Part shown: in pieces, positions 35,428 through 47,383 of the stretch
How the letters are laid out: each line of letters starts with the position of its first letter
Position numbering within the stretch: position 1 is the first letter of the stretch
Origin: Arthrinium phaeospermum
Taxonomy: Eukaryota > Ascomycota > Sordariomycetes > Amphisphaeriales > Apiosporaceae
NCBI GenBank assembly: GCA_006503535.1
Contig: QYRS01000006.1
Location: 2,232,001-2,296,000 of the forward strand
Reading direction: 5' to 3'
DNA: 64,000 nucleotides
Program-made: the position numbers and the translations under genes
The notes under the pieces: generated by a model
Database searches by the model: none
Told to the model about the DNA's origin: nothing
Seen by the model: only the letters and a program-made list of their open reading frames with translations

Positions 35428-37356
35428 CTAGTTCTCTTGGTCTGGAACGTGAAGAGGCCAGGGACGAAAGCCATCGATAAAAGCAGCAACCATCATAGTG
35501 ACTCCTGCCGCTATTCCTATAGCAAACACGTCCACGATTGAAGCGGATGCTGCTTTCATCGCCGATAGCGGGATCTCAGACATCTCAAGGTTCAATAAAG
35601 GCGATCGCAGTCCAGCCAGTGCTTGTTGTATTTCGGCACTGGGGATTGTCATGCCACCAGAGGCCTCCAGCAGGTTATGGTAACCCCGGTTCAGATAGAT
35701 GCAGCCACTGAGTGCGAGAGGCAGCGTGGTGAAGGTATGCGTGACCGTAACAAGGCCTATCGAGACACCATTGCGCAAATACGATGGGAGATTTGCCTCC
35801 AGGACGGGCATGGACAGTCCTGACATCAGGCCCAAAGAAGAGCCTAGAAGGCATGAGAGGCCAATAACAATGCCGGGAGGTGTATGCGCCGTGATCCACA
35901 TCAATCCTCCCGATCCAGCACTGACACATATGCCGCCGCAGAGATACAGGACCGCAGGCCTTCGAACAGCTTGCAAAGTTGGCCTGGCCAGTAGGGACGT
36001 GACTCCAAAGCATCCAAGCGCTGGCAGCAAATGGACAGCTATCTGTTTAGCTTGTTCACCCCGCACAAAGGCGCAGAATAAAGTTATGTCGTACAGCATA
36101 ACAGACAAACTGCCCGCCGTCGCGGCAACGACGGACAAGCTGCCCAGGCCGATCCGATTCTGGAGGATGCCTAGGGGGAGAATTCTGTCCCCAGGGACCC
36201 ATAAGCCGTACCCGTGCTGTATGGAGGAGAAGACAAACAAGACGATAATGGCGACCCATATAGAAATGACTTGTACCGAGTCCCAAGCCCACTTGGAACC
36301 TGACAGCAAGAATGCAGCGTCGAACAAAACAAATGATAGCGAGTGATTGATCGCACCTATCCAGTCGATATCGGCCATGGCCCTCAGCATTTTGTCCTCG
36401 GGCTGGACCGTAACCGAGGGGTACGATAGCGCAGCAAGGACTGCCACGATGACGGCCATGATTCCGCCCAGGAAGAAGACCTGATAAGAAAGCTTCAGTG
36501 GATGGGCCATCTGCGCATGCAATGGGAGAATGTCTTACCCAACGCCACATCGTGAGAAACATCACGGTGGACGCACCGAGTACGAGACCAATGGCATAGC
36601 CAAGTCCTGACGCTAGATGCAAGCGCGAAAGCTCTCTAGGAGTAGCGAGCAATGCGTTATACGTTATAAGGCTATGTCGTGTCAACATGTGCTCCAACCA
36701 AATACATAGGTATGAAAGGGATGCTGGTCAACCCACCTCATCTGCAGTCCCGCGATGGCAACTCCAGTCAATACACGTCCAACGATGAGGATCTCGATTT
36801 TCGTTGCCGTTCCGGCCACCAAGGACCCGGCAAGGAAGAGGAAGGCGGTAGACACTCTGAATCGTCGCAGGTCTACCATATCCATGAAGTGCCGGAGCAA
36901 AGGTGCTGTGCAGCAGCATCCCAAGCTCGATGCAGCAGCGACACAAAAAATGAGCCGGATGTTGGGGAAGACATCAAAGATAAAGACCTGCACTACGGCT
37001 AGGCTACTCGCATCATACCCTGATGATCTCAAGTTAGGTTTTAAATCCCCAACAGCTAGCAGGAGGGCATCCCGAGAGCACTTACCAGCAAGCAGAGTCG
37101 AGATGCAGCAACTCAAGTGAACTAATACCCACTGCCACTCTGCAATCTTTCCTCGGCATAGGTTGGCCTCGCATGACGGGTCATAGTACACCCCGTACTC
37201 TCCACCCTCTCCTGAAGCCAGCTGCAGGATCTTATCGGCCTCGAGCTCCTCCTCGGGCGTTTGCGCAATCAGATTCGCCCGCGAGATGAACACCCCTGGT
37301 GACTTCTCAAAGAAGTAGCGAGAGCTTGGCATCGAGACATGCATGTTGCTCATCAT
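35428..37356 (-). CDS. MFS transporter (multidrug/DHA-like)
   Basis: Four exons (37356-37086, 37019-36737, 36671-36539, 36480-35428) with introns of 58-66 nt give 579 aa. Each join restores a typical transporter sequence: TLLAGYDASSLAV, GVAIAGLQMSLITYNAL and TMWRWVFFLGGIMAV. The protein has a soluble N-terminus of about 70 residues and many hydrophobic helices; VGRVLTGVAIAG and WRWVFFLGGI correspond to the fourth and sixth helices of 14-helix drug:H+ antiporters. The acidic/Arg motifs of the A-loop are weak. The C-terminal part has a long loop (about 500-550) with Ala/Gly-rich helices. Substrate unknown; export of a small hydrophobic metabolite is inference from family and neighbours. Position 37353 is a second possible ATG. 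Confidence 0.82.
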
Positions 37357-39836
37357 GACAGCATCCGAGTGAAAATAGATTCAAAACGAGCGAAAGAAAG
37401 AAACCGAAAAGAACCGTCACCAGGTGACGAACTAGTTTTGATGAAATGACTGGTGTAGGCAACGTCAACATTTCTCGTATAACGGTGGCAAATATGCCAT
37501 CTATAAAGAAAGACAGGTAGCCTTCGGGCTGTTGAGCTTGCTGGTGCGCGGATGAGCTTGTCTGCGTCTGCGCAGCCTACAGAGTTCAGGGGGCGCCTTC
37601 ACTCATGTATCATCCCATGTTAAGCTGCGCTGCAGGGTCTTGCATAGCCAATGAAATATGGGATGGGGAAGATTGGGCCAGGAACCAGACCTACCAATGC
37701 AAATCCCATTCTTGGTTTTTACAGGACGCCTTGTGCTCCGAGCGCAGCAGCACATCCCGTTAGAATCTAGATCTAGGCCAGCCGTCGTCGCAAAAGACAA
37801 GTGGCAGAGATGGCCGGTTGGGAGACACAAGCTGCAGCGTGAAACTGCTACGAATTATCAGGGTTACTTCCCCTAAACCGTGTCCAAGCTCAGGCAACAT
37901 GAGCAATTCAAGACCTCCGCGGGTCAGCAATCTATTTCCAAGGTTTTCCGCAAGCAGTGCATTCCCAATCTGGCGGCGAAGCTTGTTGTCTCTACATCAT
38001 TGCTGGGTTCAGAGATGCTATTAGGACAGTCTCTACAGCCTAGAATTTGGCGTGATGCTTGGGATGTTGACAATACAGTCTCACCCCCTTGCACACCGTT
38101 TTCAAGAAGGTGTCGGAAATCACGATGCTATCGCAGAGTCTTCAGGGGGCAAAGCTAACCTTTCAAGCACGGCAAGTTTCGTTTTACAGAAGTGCCCCGA
38201 GCTCGACTGTCGGTAAAAATAGGTTTGAAGTTTGGCACGGCATCACGACCTCCCGATTATATTTCGGATGACTGGCGGCGGCTGCGATTGGCATGAACTG
38301 TATCTCGCTTTTCAAAGCATCTAGGGCCAGACTGTGCTGAGGCATAGAACAGACCTCTCTGCAGCGGTGAAGTCATCAAACGATAGCTTCAATATCATGT
38401 CCGACCCAGAACCTACGAAACTACGGATAAAAACCCCTTCATTAGAAAGCATGTCGATGTGTTCTTAGAGGAGAGATGTTTATTGATGAGCAGTACTGGT
38501 CTGGACTTGTCTGGTGTTGAGAGCAGGAGTGCCTCGGTAGGTCTTTCCAGGGCTAGCCATCGGGCTGTTGAAGCTAAAAACCGAGTCTTTAGCACAGCGA
38601 GACAATGAACGTTACGATGAAACCCAAGCAGTTCGCAACGATATCGAGGACGGAAATATGTGATGGTCACAGCCAACACGAGATGTGGCATCATTACCCA
38701 AAACCGCCCACTCCCGCATCAAATTATGTGCCATCACCAGGCCTCCGAGCAAGAACCCCAATTGTCTGCCCATGTTCCACTCATATTTGTTGTGTAACAT
38801 TAGATTACATCATCCCTTCACCGACGCGTAAAGCCGTGTCGCATCGTTCGATCATCCACTCTCTGCAATTGTGTATTGGCAGGCGGCGCCGCCATGCCGC
38901 CAAACCAATGTCAGCAGTAAGGAACAGAGGCTGGAAAACGGCACATGTGAAGAGCTAGCTGCTGACGTGCATACGAGCTGCGAATCCATGCAAGTTGGTA
39001 CGCTGTACTCCGTACGAGGCAGGCACACTATCAAGCCGGACCGGCGGGGACTAAGATTACCCGCGCTATACGTACTGCGTGGTCTTTTTCCTGTACACAA
39101 CGTGCCATTCCCAAGTAGACGGTATCGGCAATGAGGCACAGTCTATGTTGCCCTTCTTTCTCCTCCATTCAAGGCGGGCATTTCTTTTTGTTGGTTGCAA
39201 AAGTTTTGCTCGTTCCTCAGTACACTGCATCCAACAAAGAGATCGCGAGTGACTCCCTGTTGATGCAAGGGAGTGGGCTCCTCTCAGCCTTAACTGTGGG
39301 CCAATGGACCCCAATTATAGCAACTCTATAAGCAGTTGGTTCTCTGTTGAGGCTGATTGTTTCCCCAAGTGGAATATACACCCGCTATTGATCTTGGCAC
39401 ATACACATCTTGGGAAACCGCCGATGGGTGTTGCGCCACCCTGATTGGCGTCTCCGGTCCTACCTACACAGGGTTCACCGAATGAATACTACCCTCAACC
39501 ACATGCTTGCGTACCCCACGGACACGACCAGCGCGAAACGGCCAATGAGACTGATTGGTTTGACAGACGTCCAGCGGCTGAGTCTTACACCCCTGAGCTG
39601 TCCTCGAGGCATGCAGTCGTTGCGTTATTGCGGCACGGCGGCCGGGGATGGCTGAGAGCCAAACAAAATAATTCGAGGCCATGTCCCACTCCCTCCCAGA
39701 CACAACGCAGTCAAATGATATAAGTCAAACCTTGTGCGCGCCTGGCTTGGGCATCGATGCGTTCTCCCCAAGCTCCTACATTAGCGGCCTTACTTAGACT
39801 TGAAGAAGAAGAAAACGACTCTTCTAGTCTGCCATT
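37357..39836. promoter_or_regulatory. Long divergent intergenic region
   Basis: About 2.5 kb between the MFS start (minus) and the lipoxygenase start (plus). It should carry both promoters. A near-palindrome CGTCACC-A-GGTGACG lies near 37415-37430, just upstream of the MFS gene. ORFs are short (maximum about 117 codons), overlap on both strands and show no domain. Confidence 0.45.
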
Positions 39837-42282
39837 ATGGGAAGTGCACTCTCAACCCTACGCCGCAGGCCAAGGTCCAAGGAAGACCACGGCGTCGTCG
39901 GCGAACTAGACTCGCGCCTGCCGAAGCCTTCACCAGAAACATGTCTACTTGACGTGGCGAGACTGCTGAGGCATCCGGATGAGAAGGATGTGCTCAAAAG
40001 CATCGTCCCTATCCGCAATGCCCTGCTTCAGGATTTCGACGCCGGCGTGCTCTCGGAGGAACTGCTCAATCTGAAGATCTTCGACATCGTCGACCCCTCT
40101 GCGCCGGCTGGCCCCAACAACACCAAATACGCCGGTGGTAACATCAAAGAGGGGACGTATGCCGGGACCCAAGCCGCCTTGACCCAGATTTACTCAAGGA
40201 TTGAGCGAAGGTGAGTGAGAGGAAGAAGAAATTTTGGTAATGTGTTTACTGACCAAGTGCATTTGTGACTTTCAGCTATGAGTCGTACTTTGATGTACTG
40301 GCCCTAGAGCCTACCCTGCCCAGGTACATTGATCTGGCGGAGAAGCGCAAGATGTACGAGTGGTCGTCATATCCCACCGAGGAAGACGGCAAACCGTCGG
40401 GCTTCCCTCCCCATCTCCAGACCATCCCCAAGGCGGACGATGTCTCGTTATGGAAGATCTTCAACAGTCTCGCAATCCTCGAGTCCCAGGTTATAGTGCA
40501 AAAAGTGATACCCGATACCTTCCTCGGCAAGACTGCCGACTGGATTCTGGAAAAGGCCAGGTGCGCCTTAGAGGGGACTCCGGAGAAGGGAGTTACTATC
40601 AAAGACGTCGAAGAGTACAACAAGTGAGTAATCATTCTTTGAGACAATCGACCACTCTGGCTACATTAGTTACATAAGATCTTGATCCCTTAGGTGGTCT
40701 TGTCTTGGTTTGCGTTACCTCCTTTTTCCACATACATGCTGATTACAATCCCTCGATTAGGTGGCACCGCAAATCAGGAACTGACATTGCACGAGGGGAG
40801 AATATCGGTCACCTGGAAGATTGGTTCAGCGACCGACGGTTCGCTGACCAGTCGCTAACGGGAGCGAACCCGACTACCATTACCCGCGCCTCTCAGGGAC
40901 TGATCAAGGAGTTTGTGGAGGCCGCAAGGGCCAATGGTTATGGCAAATGGGCCGAGGCGCTTCCCAAGATCGACCCTGCTTCGCTCCTTGTCCAGGACTG
41001 TAGCTACTTCCGGGAAGCCTTTGGGGTGGCCGCCGACGACGTGCTTCACCACAAGCAGCCAGGGAGCGAAGATAACTGGGGGTGCGCTTCGGTGACGCTG
41101 TACAGACTTCACCCAGATGGCAAGCTACATCCGATTGCCATCGTGATCGACTACAAGGGGACCATGGCCAAGTCTGTCACCATATTCAACAAGCGTATGA
41201 GCCCTTCAGACTCTACGAAAGACGAGGCGACAGATTGGCCCTGGCGTTACGCAAAGACTTGCGCCCAGGTGTCAGACTGGTTCCGGCACGAGATAACAGT
41301 GCACCTAACCAACTCGCACTTTATCGAAGAGGCTGTCATCGTGGCCACCAACCGAACCATTCCCATGGAGCATATTGTCTACAAGCTTCTGCACCCGCAT
41401 TGGTACAAGACCTTATCGCTGAACGCGGCAGGCCGAGCCTCCCTGGTGCCGCAGATCATGTACGACGTGGTCGGCGCCTCGCCGGAGCAGGCCTCCAACT
41501 ACCTGCGCCATGCTTTCGAGCACTTCGACTTCCAGGGCAACTACGTCCCGAGCCAGCTGCAGGACCGCGGATTCCCCTCCGACCCCGCAGGCCTCGAGGA
41601 CCCCAAGTACAAGAACTACCCCTACGCCAAGAACATGACGCTCATGTGGACCGTGATCCGCAAGTACGTCTGCTCGATGCTGCTGACGTACTACGATCAG
41701 CCGCGCGCCGACGAGATGGTGGCCGAGGACCCGTACATCGCCGACTGGTGCCGCGAGGTGCAGGAGTCGGGCCACATCAAGACGTTCCCGACCATCCGGA
41801 CATTCGACCAGCTCGTCGACGCCGTCACCATGTGCATCCACCTCGCGGCCCCCTTCCACACGGCCGTCAACTACCTGCAGAACTTCTACCAGGCCTTCGT
41901 GGCCGCCAAGCCCAGCTGCCTGTGCGCGCCGCCGCCGGCGACGCTGGCCGACCTGCGGCAGTACACGGAGCGCGACCTCGTCGCGGCCCTGCCCCTCAAC
42001 CGCCAGCGCCAGTGGATGCTCGAGAGCATCGTGCCCTGGCTGCTGAGCTTCAAGGTCGGCGCCGACCGCAGCCTGCTCAACTTCGCGCTGAGCCAGTGGA
42101 GCGTCTACCGGCGCAAGACGGGGCCCAAGGAGGTCGAGGTCCGCGACGTCTCCGAGATGTTCTACCTCGACCTGTGCCGGCTCGCCAAGCTGTTCTACCA
42201 CAACAGCAAGTCCATGGACGAGGGCGCCATCCCTTACATGGTCATGGACCCCAGCATGACAGCAGTTTCGATTTTGATCTAG
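39837..42282 (+). CDS. Lipoxygenase
   Basis: Three exons (39837-40210, 40276-40623, 40761-42282) give 747 aa. Lipoxygenases insert O2 into polyunsaturated fatty acids to make hydroperoxides. The catalytic domain is clear: a TGANPTTI segment, WPWRYAKTC, metal-ligand histidines at about 422 and 427 (HLTNSH), a third histidine near 607 and Asn near 611 (HTAVN), and a C-terminal isoleucine supplying the fifth ligand, which is the usual iron-type ending (the best-known fungal manganese enzyme ends in valine). There is no signal peptide; instead the N-terminus MGSALS fits an N-myristoylation motif, so it may be a membrane-associated intracellular enzyme. Intron 2 is 137 nt and contains an earlier TTAG that would introduce a stop. 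The last ~300 codons are extremely GC-rich at third positions. Confidence 0.92.
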
Positions 42283-44476
42283 AAGACCCCCCTCCCAAAC
42301 CTTGTTGGGGGTTGCAATGTAGCATTAGGCGTTGTCGGAACGGCATTTTTGGTTTACGGCTTGTGCCATTTCATCATAGAATATTTCCCAATCAAAGACT
42401 CCTTCCTGTCTACTTACACCAGGACTCAGATATGTGGAGTTGGGCTCGATTCCCGACAAAGTTATTGGGTTCCGTTCTCTTCCTCTTGCTACAGTACTTG
42501 CTGCGACGTTACATGGGCTCGGGGCTTGGAAACCTTGCGGTTGCCGACTTGTAGGATCAAGCAAGGCATTAGTCAGTTTGCTTGCTTGATAGTCATCAGT
42601 CATCGCCTAAGCTTCTGGCACCTGCTTGCCTGAAAACTCCGAGAGGCTTTTCCCACAGAATAGACTTCTTCTGGAAGACTTCTACCGGATATGCACGTCG
42701 AAATCCGTAAGGCTTGAGTCGTAATGACCCGATCTTCTGTCAGATAGAACTTTGCCATCTCGGTAAAACTCAGGAACTTGTGTCTATTCTCGCCCTTTCG
42801 GCTCGGAACGAACGGATTTCCCAGCCAAGGAGGCGAACTAGGCGAAAGAAGCTCCTGATGAAGTCATTGGATCCTGTCCGTCACGAGGTTCGGGTCGGGA
42901 CAGTGGAATTGTGGAGGAAAAGATGGACACCTTCCCAATGAAAAAAGATTGAACGCACGCACAGCCACACGAATTACTGCCCGGATTGCTCCATCTAGCA
43001 GTGCAATCTAGTGGTCGCTAGCGCCCGTGTTCAGAAGGCCGATGTGCCCAATTAGGGCCCAGCAGCCGGAGGTTCGGCAGGCGATGGTATGGTTCCAGCA
43101 AGGCAGGTAGGTAATAGCGTTCAGGAACATGCTCGCTTGCTGCACAGATGCAGCGACCCGGCGAACCAATACTCAACCATGATTGATCAATCACCCAGTC
43201 TGCTACTGTCTTAGTCTGGCGGCCTCCTGACGATCTCGCATGGAAGATCGGGCATCAAGTGGCTGACGGCCGCTATGGATGATGGGTTTCGCGTTTCGCA
43301 GAAAGCAACACTCGGGCGAAACAAAGAGTGGGTGTTGGTGGCAGTCTTCGCCTTCACAATGGCATTGGCAGCTTGGCTACCTCATGTCGTTCATTGTCCC
43401 TTGATGGCGACAGCGCTGCTCTTGGTATGCTACTTTCCGTGAATGATCGACGGGCCATTTTATCCAGTCGTGTATGCGATTCAACATAATAAACGTCATA
43501 TTAATAGCACCAAGTGATCCCTGGTATGTAGTTACAGTACAGCATTATCTTGTGGGAGCAACGCTTTCGCGATATCTCGCCTGATTAGCTGCTTACATAA
43601 ACTGCAGACTGGTCAGCTGCCGCAGCAGCCATGCATCATTGGATTATTCATCGATCATAGTAAGTCAGAGTTAAGGACTCGCTGCCATACGAGATAGCTG
43701 AGATGGCGTCTCCCGTACACGTATGCCCATCAATAATGGGACTCCTCGGATCTCACAGCCACATTGGGGAAAAACGTGCTAGTTGCTAGCCGTTTGCTCG
43801 AACTTTTACAGGCGGGAGCCTTATATTTACCCCACCAGTTATGACATTGGACAATGACCTAAGAACCAGGAATTTCGAGTTGCCCTGCAAGTGACGCGCT
43901 GGCGGGCTCTTGAGCTTAAATGTTTACAGAAACAGCCCGCAATAAGTTTGCTTGATTAAGTACATGACATGCAGTCACCTCGAAGGTTATTGTTGGTTTT
44001 GGGAGACGAAGAGGAAGAGAGTCATTAGCAGATCAGCCCTCGAAAATAAGAATCGGGGAGCTGGCCGACTCCAGCTGCATACCAGATCAAGACATACTTC
44101 TTGCCATCTCCATCTCACACCAACCCGCACTTCTGTTTTTTTTTTCTCTTGCGCAGCAGCAATGGGTGGCGCATCACTCTGAGCCAAACTTGATCAGCGC
44201 CGAGACCCAGTTGCGTAATACGTACCTAACAACGATCCCTACAGGGCTCCCCGGCTCCCATTCTGTAAAGAGCACCGTAGACCCTGTATTTGCCGGAATT
44301 AGCACTAGATCACCAGCGTAGGCGGGGCTCTTCTGTCATTCCAGCCAAGGCGGACTCGAAGTCATACAACCACAAGAAATCACTTCTCTGCGCCGCTGCC
44401 CGGGCTCAAATCATAGTTTCCTTTCGCAAACTCTCACCACCATTTCCTTGGCAATCCAAAACCACCGACACAAGAA
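42283..44476. other. Intergenic region, no gene seen
   Basis: 2.2 kb between two plus-strand genes. Reading frames are heavily stopped; the longest ORFs are under 95 codons and without domains. The last 400 nt include a T10-type tract (about 44137-44146) and should be the promoter and leader of the patatin-like gene. Confidence 0.55.
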
Positions 44477-46603
44477 ATGGATTCAGACGGCGCCTTGAAG
44501 AGGCGCGACACCACCAAAGGACCGCCCCTCCGGATATTATCCCTAGGTGAGCAATACCATGTACCCATCGGTGCCAGCAATGCACAGACAAAAATAGATC
44601 AGACTGACTGACAATCTGGTGGGGTGGCCAACCAAAACAGATGGCGGAGGAGTTCGAGGTTATTCCATGATCATTATTCTGCAGGAGTTGATGCACCGCA
44701 CCTACGTTGAGATCGAGGGGAAAGCACCGCGCCGCCACGAGATTCCCAAACCATGCGACCACTTCGACCTCATCGTCGGCACCGGCACCGGCGGCCTGAT
44801 CGCGCTGATGCTGGGCCGCCTCCGCCTCGACCTCGAGCAGTGCAAGGAGCTCTACGTGCGCATGACGCGCATGGTGTTCGAAACCGACAAGACCATCGCA
44901 GGCATCCCCTACCGGTCGACGCTGTTCAAGGCCTCGATGCTCGAGCAGGCGATTAAGGAGGCCGTGCGGGAGCACACCGTCGACGAAGACGAGGGCAACG
45001 ACACCGGCTCGTCAATCGCCAGCCCCTTGTCCAGGTCGAGCGCCGCGCAAAAAGTGAAGCGGCACACCAGCAATGCCAGCGTCATTAGCTTCAGCGCGAG
45101 AAGTCCGACGGCTCAGATGTCGCGGCCTGCCTTCCGGGGATCTTATGGCGGCGGCGACCCAGACGCGTTGCTCTACGATACAAGGGAAAACAGAACGAAA
45201 ACGTAAGAACTTTTTGATTTTTATTTCTCCCTCAATTTGTTTTCTTCCACTCCATTACAGGACCATTACTAACATCGAATAGGGCGGTTACGGCTATGTA
45301 TAGAGGCACTCAGAGGGGCGGCGAGCCTGCGCTCCTGCGCTCCTATGATTCTAGGAAAGAGCCCGCACCGGAATTTGATTGCACAATTTGGCAAGCTGGC
45401 AGAGCAACATCCGCAATCGGCCTGGCCTTCAAGCCGATCAAGGTGGGCCAGTCGCAATTCCACGACGACGGCGCGGGCACTTTCAACCCATCTCCATTTG
45501 CTCTTGACGAAGCTACAGTCAACGAATGGCCGGGCCGTGAAGTGGGAGTCTTTGTCAGCGTCGGAACCGGAAGGAGGCCCAAGGGTACCGACCAGAACTC
45601 TCACGTCTGGTACGAGGGTTTCATGGGCGATTTCGCCGATGCCAGGAGGAAGTTGATCGCCAAAATCGAGGGCTGCGAGACGATCCACGAATACATGAAA
45701 AAGGAGCACCTGATCAAACGGGGTGTCAACGCGGAGAATTACTATCGCCTAAATGTCGAGGTGGGAGTCGGCGAGTTTGGTATGAACGAATGGCATCGAC
45801 TATCCGAGATCAGCACTGGCACCAGGAGATATATGGGCCGGCCTGCTGAGCAGAAGATGATACAGGAATCATCGACCAAGCTCGCCAAGATACACAGGGC
45901 AAAGCAACGGTATGAGCGAATGGGCAATGTCCCGGAAATAATATCCCCGCCTGCCATGGCCTCGATTAGCTCACCACTGGCCGTGGAACTCCCTGGCGAT
46001 TTCCCTACGGCTTCCCCTCCTCACAACTCTCCCGGCCGCGAGTCCTACGACTCTGGGACGGATCGCCTGTCTCTGCCTACCTCCAACCCCATCCAAACAC
46101 CTTCGCCCCGAAGCTCGGTAGAGCGCATGCGACCAGCAAACGACCGAGCTCGGCCGGCAACCAGCCATAACTCGCCGCCCCGTACTCACACACCTCGCTG
46201 TTCCGAGCCGAATATCCGCACCACTCAGCAGGCGACTCCTCTTTCGACCATCTCGCAATCACCCATCGATGATGACCCCGACCGTTTGGTCAGCCATGCG
46301 CCCACTCCCGCACAATATAGCCATGCCTCCGGCGCCGATAAGATTGCCATTACGAGCCTCGACGAGTACGAGTACTCCCGGAGGCCGCAAGGCGAGATGG
46401 TCCCGAAACCCTTGTCACCGCAGCCGAGGCCGTACCGCATCGAGCCGCCCCCGCTACCACCCAAGACGCCCTTGTCTTACGAAGGGCGTGGCCGCCGGCC
46501 GAGTGGGAGCTTGAATAGCCCGCCACCCTATCCCATGGATGACGATGATCAGCCCCCGCCGACGGTGAACATGGCGAGGAAGCCCGAACTTCGGCACAGA
46601 TGA
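44477..46603 (+). CDS. Patatin-like phospholipase family protein with Thr at the nucleophile position
   Basis: Three exons (44477-44546, 44641-45202, 45283-46603), introns of 94 and 80 nt, give 650 aa. Patatin-family enzymes release fatty acids from lipids with a Ser/Asp dyad. The oxyanion loop DGGGVRGY is created by the first splice (residues 24-31) and the Asp-containing DGA motif is at 273-275. The nucleophile elbow, normally GxSxG, reads GTGTGG with Thr73. I recall this Thr form in related fungal proteins, so it is probably a subgroup feature and not a mutation. Residues about 170-200 are a Ser-rich insert and the last ~230 residues a Pro/Ser-rich tail, probably disordered. It lies 2.2 kb downstream of the lipoxygenase on the same strand. 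Catalytic activity is uncertain. Confidence 0.88.
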
Positions 46604-47362
46604 AGATGAGACAACTTCAATTTTGTGAAGCCCCACATTGGTTGTGCTTGAGATTGATTGGCATGGCGTTTCATGGACGGGGTTTTGACCGTTTGACCCT
46701 TTTTACTTTTTCTCACGATTCATGGCCGGTTGGCTGGGCTACTTTTTACGACACGTTTGATGATACCATTCACGCACATGACTTTTTTACTTCTTACGAC
46801 CCGGCGGATATTCAATGTATTTAAATTAGCTCGGTCCAATGATACCTCCAACGATACCACATCTCCCCCGTCTTTTGTTATATATTGCAGCACAATATTG
46901 CTTATATGTGATTTGCCAGGTTGTGTTTGCGAGAAACATTGAGGCAGTAATCAGTGTAGTAGCGAAAACATTATTTGTTATCCTTGGATACTCATCCCAG
47001 CACGAACCGTGTGATCTTGCCATGACGATCAACATTGCAGCCACGAGGCGTGGTGGTCAAGATCAAAGAAACGGCGGTGGGGGAAACATCGTCAGGGGCA
47101 AGGAAATAGTCGGGTTCGCGTGGGATAGATTTCTGGGCCTTTTGTGGCTGTCGCTTGCGAGGCTGGGAGGGTTGCAGACGCCTCGTGGTGGTACCTGATC
47201 CCCCTTCTGATTGATGCTTATATCTTGGCGGACGCCCCCTTGCTCTATTCGTTAAAGAGTCGTTCGGCGTTGAGGTCTCAACCTCAGGGGTAAAGGTAAA
47301 CCTGATTTCATGTTGTACCATTTCCATTTATTCTCTCTCCTTTATAGGAGCGGAGCAGTATA

Positions 47363-47383
47363 ATTCAGTATTCAGTATTCAGT
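47363..47383. repeat. Three-copy 7-nt tandem repeat
   Basis: Three direct copies of ATTCAGT plus a partial fourth (ATT). Simple low-copy repeat with no evident role. Confidence 0.8.

Noticed and set aside
41413..42201. 262-codon minus-strand ORF opposite the lipoxygenase
   Set aside because: Antisense shadow of a GC3-rich coding region; Val/Leu/Gly/Arg-rich and without homology features.
41082..42554. 490-codon ORF overlapping the lipoxygenase in another plus frame
   Set aside because: Rich in Arg, Ala, Pro and Gly with no domain; it results from the high third-position GC of the lipoxygenase.
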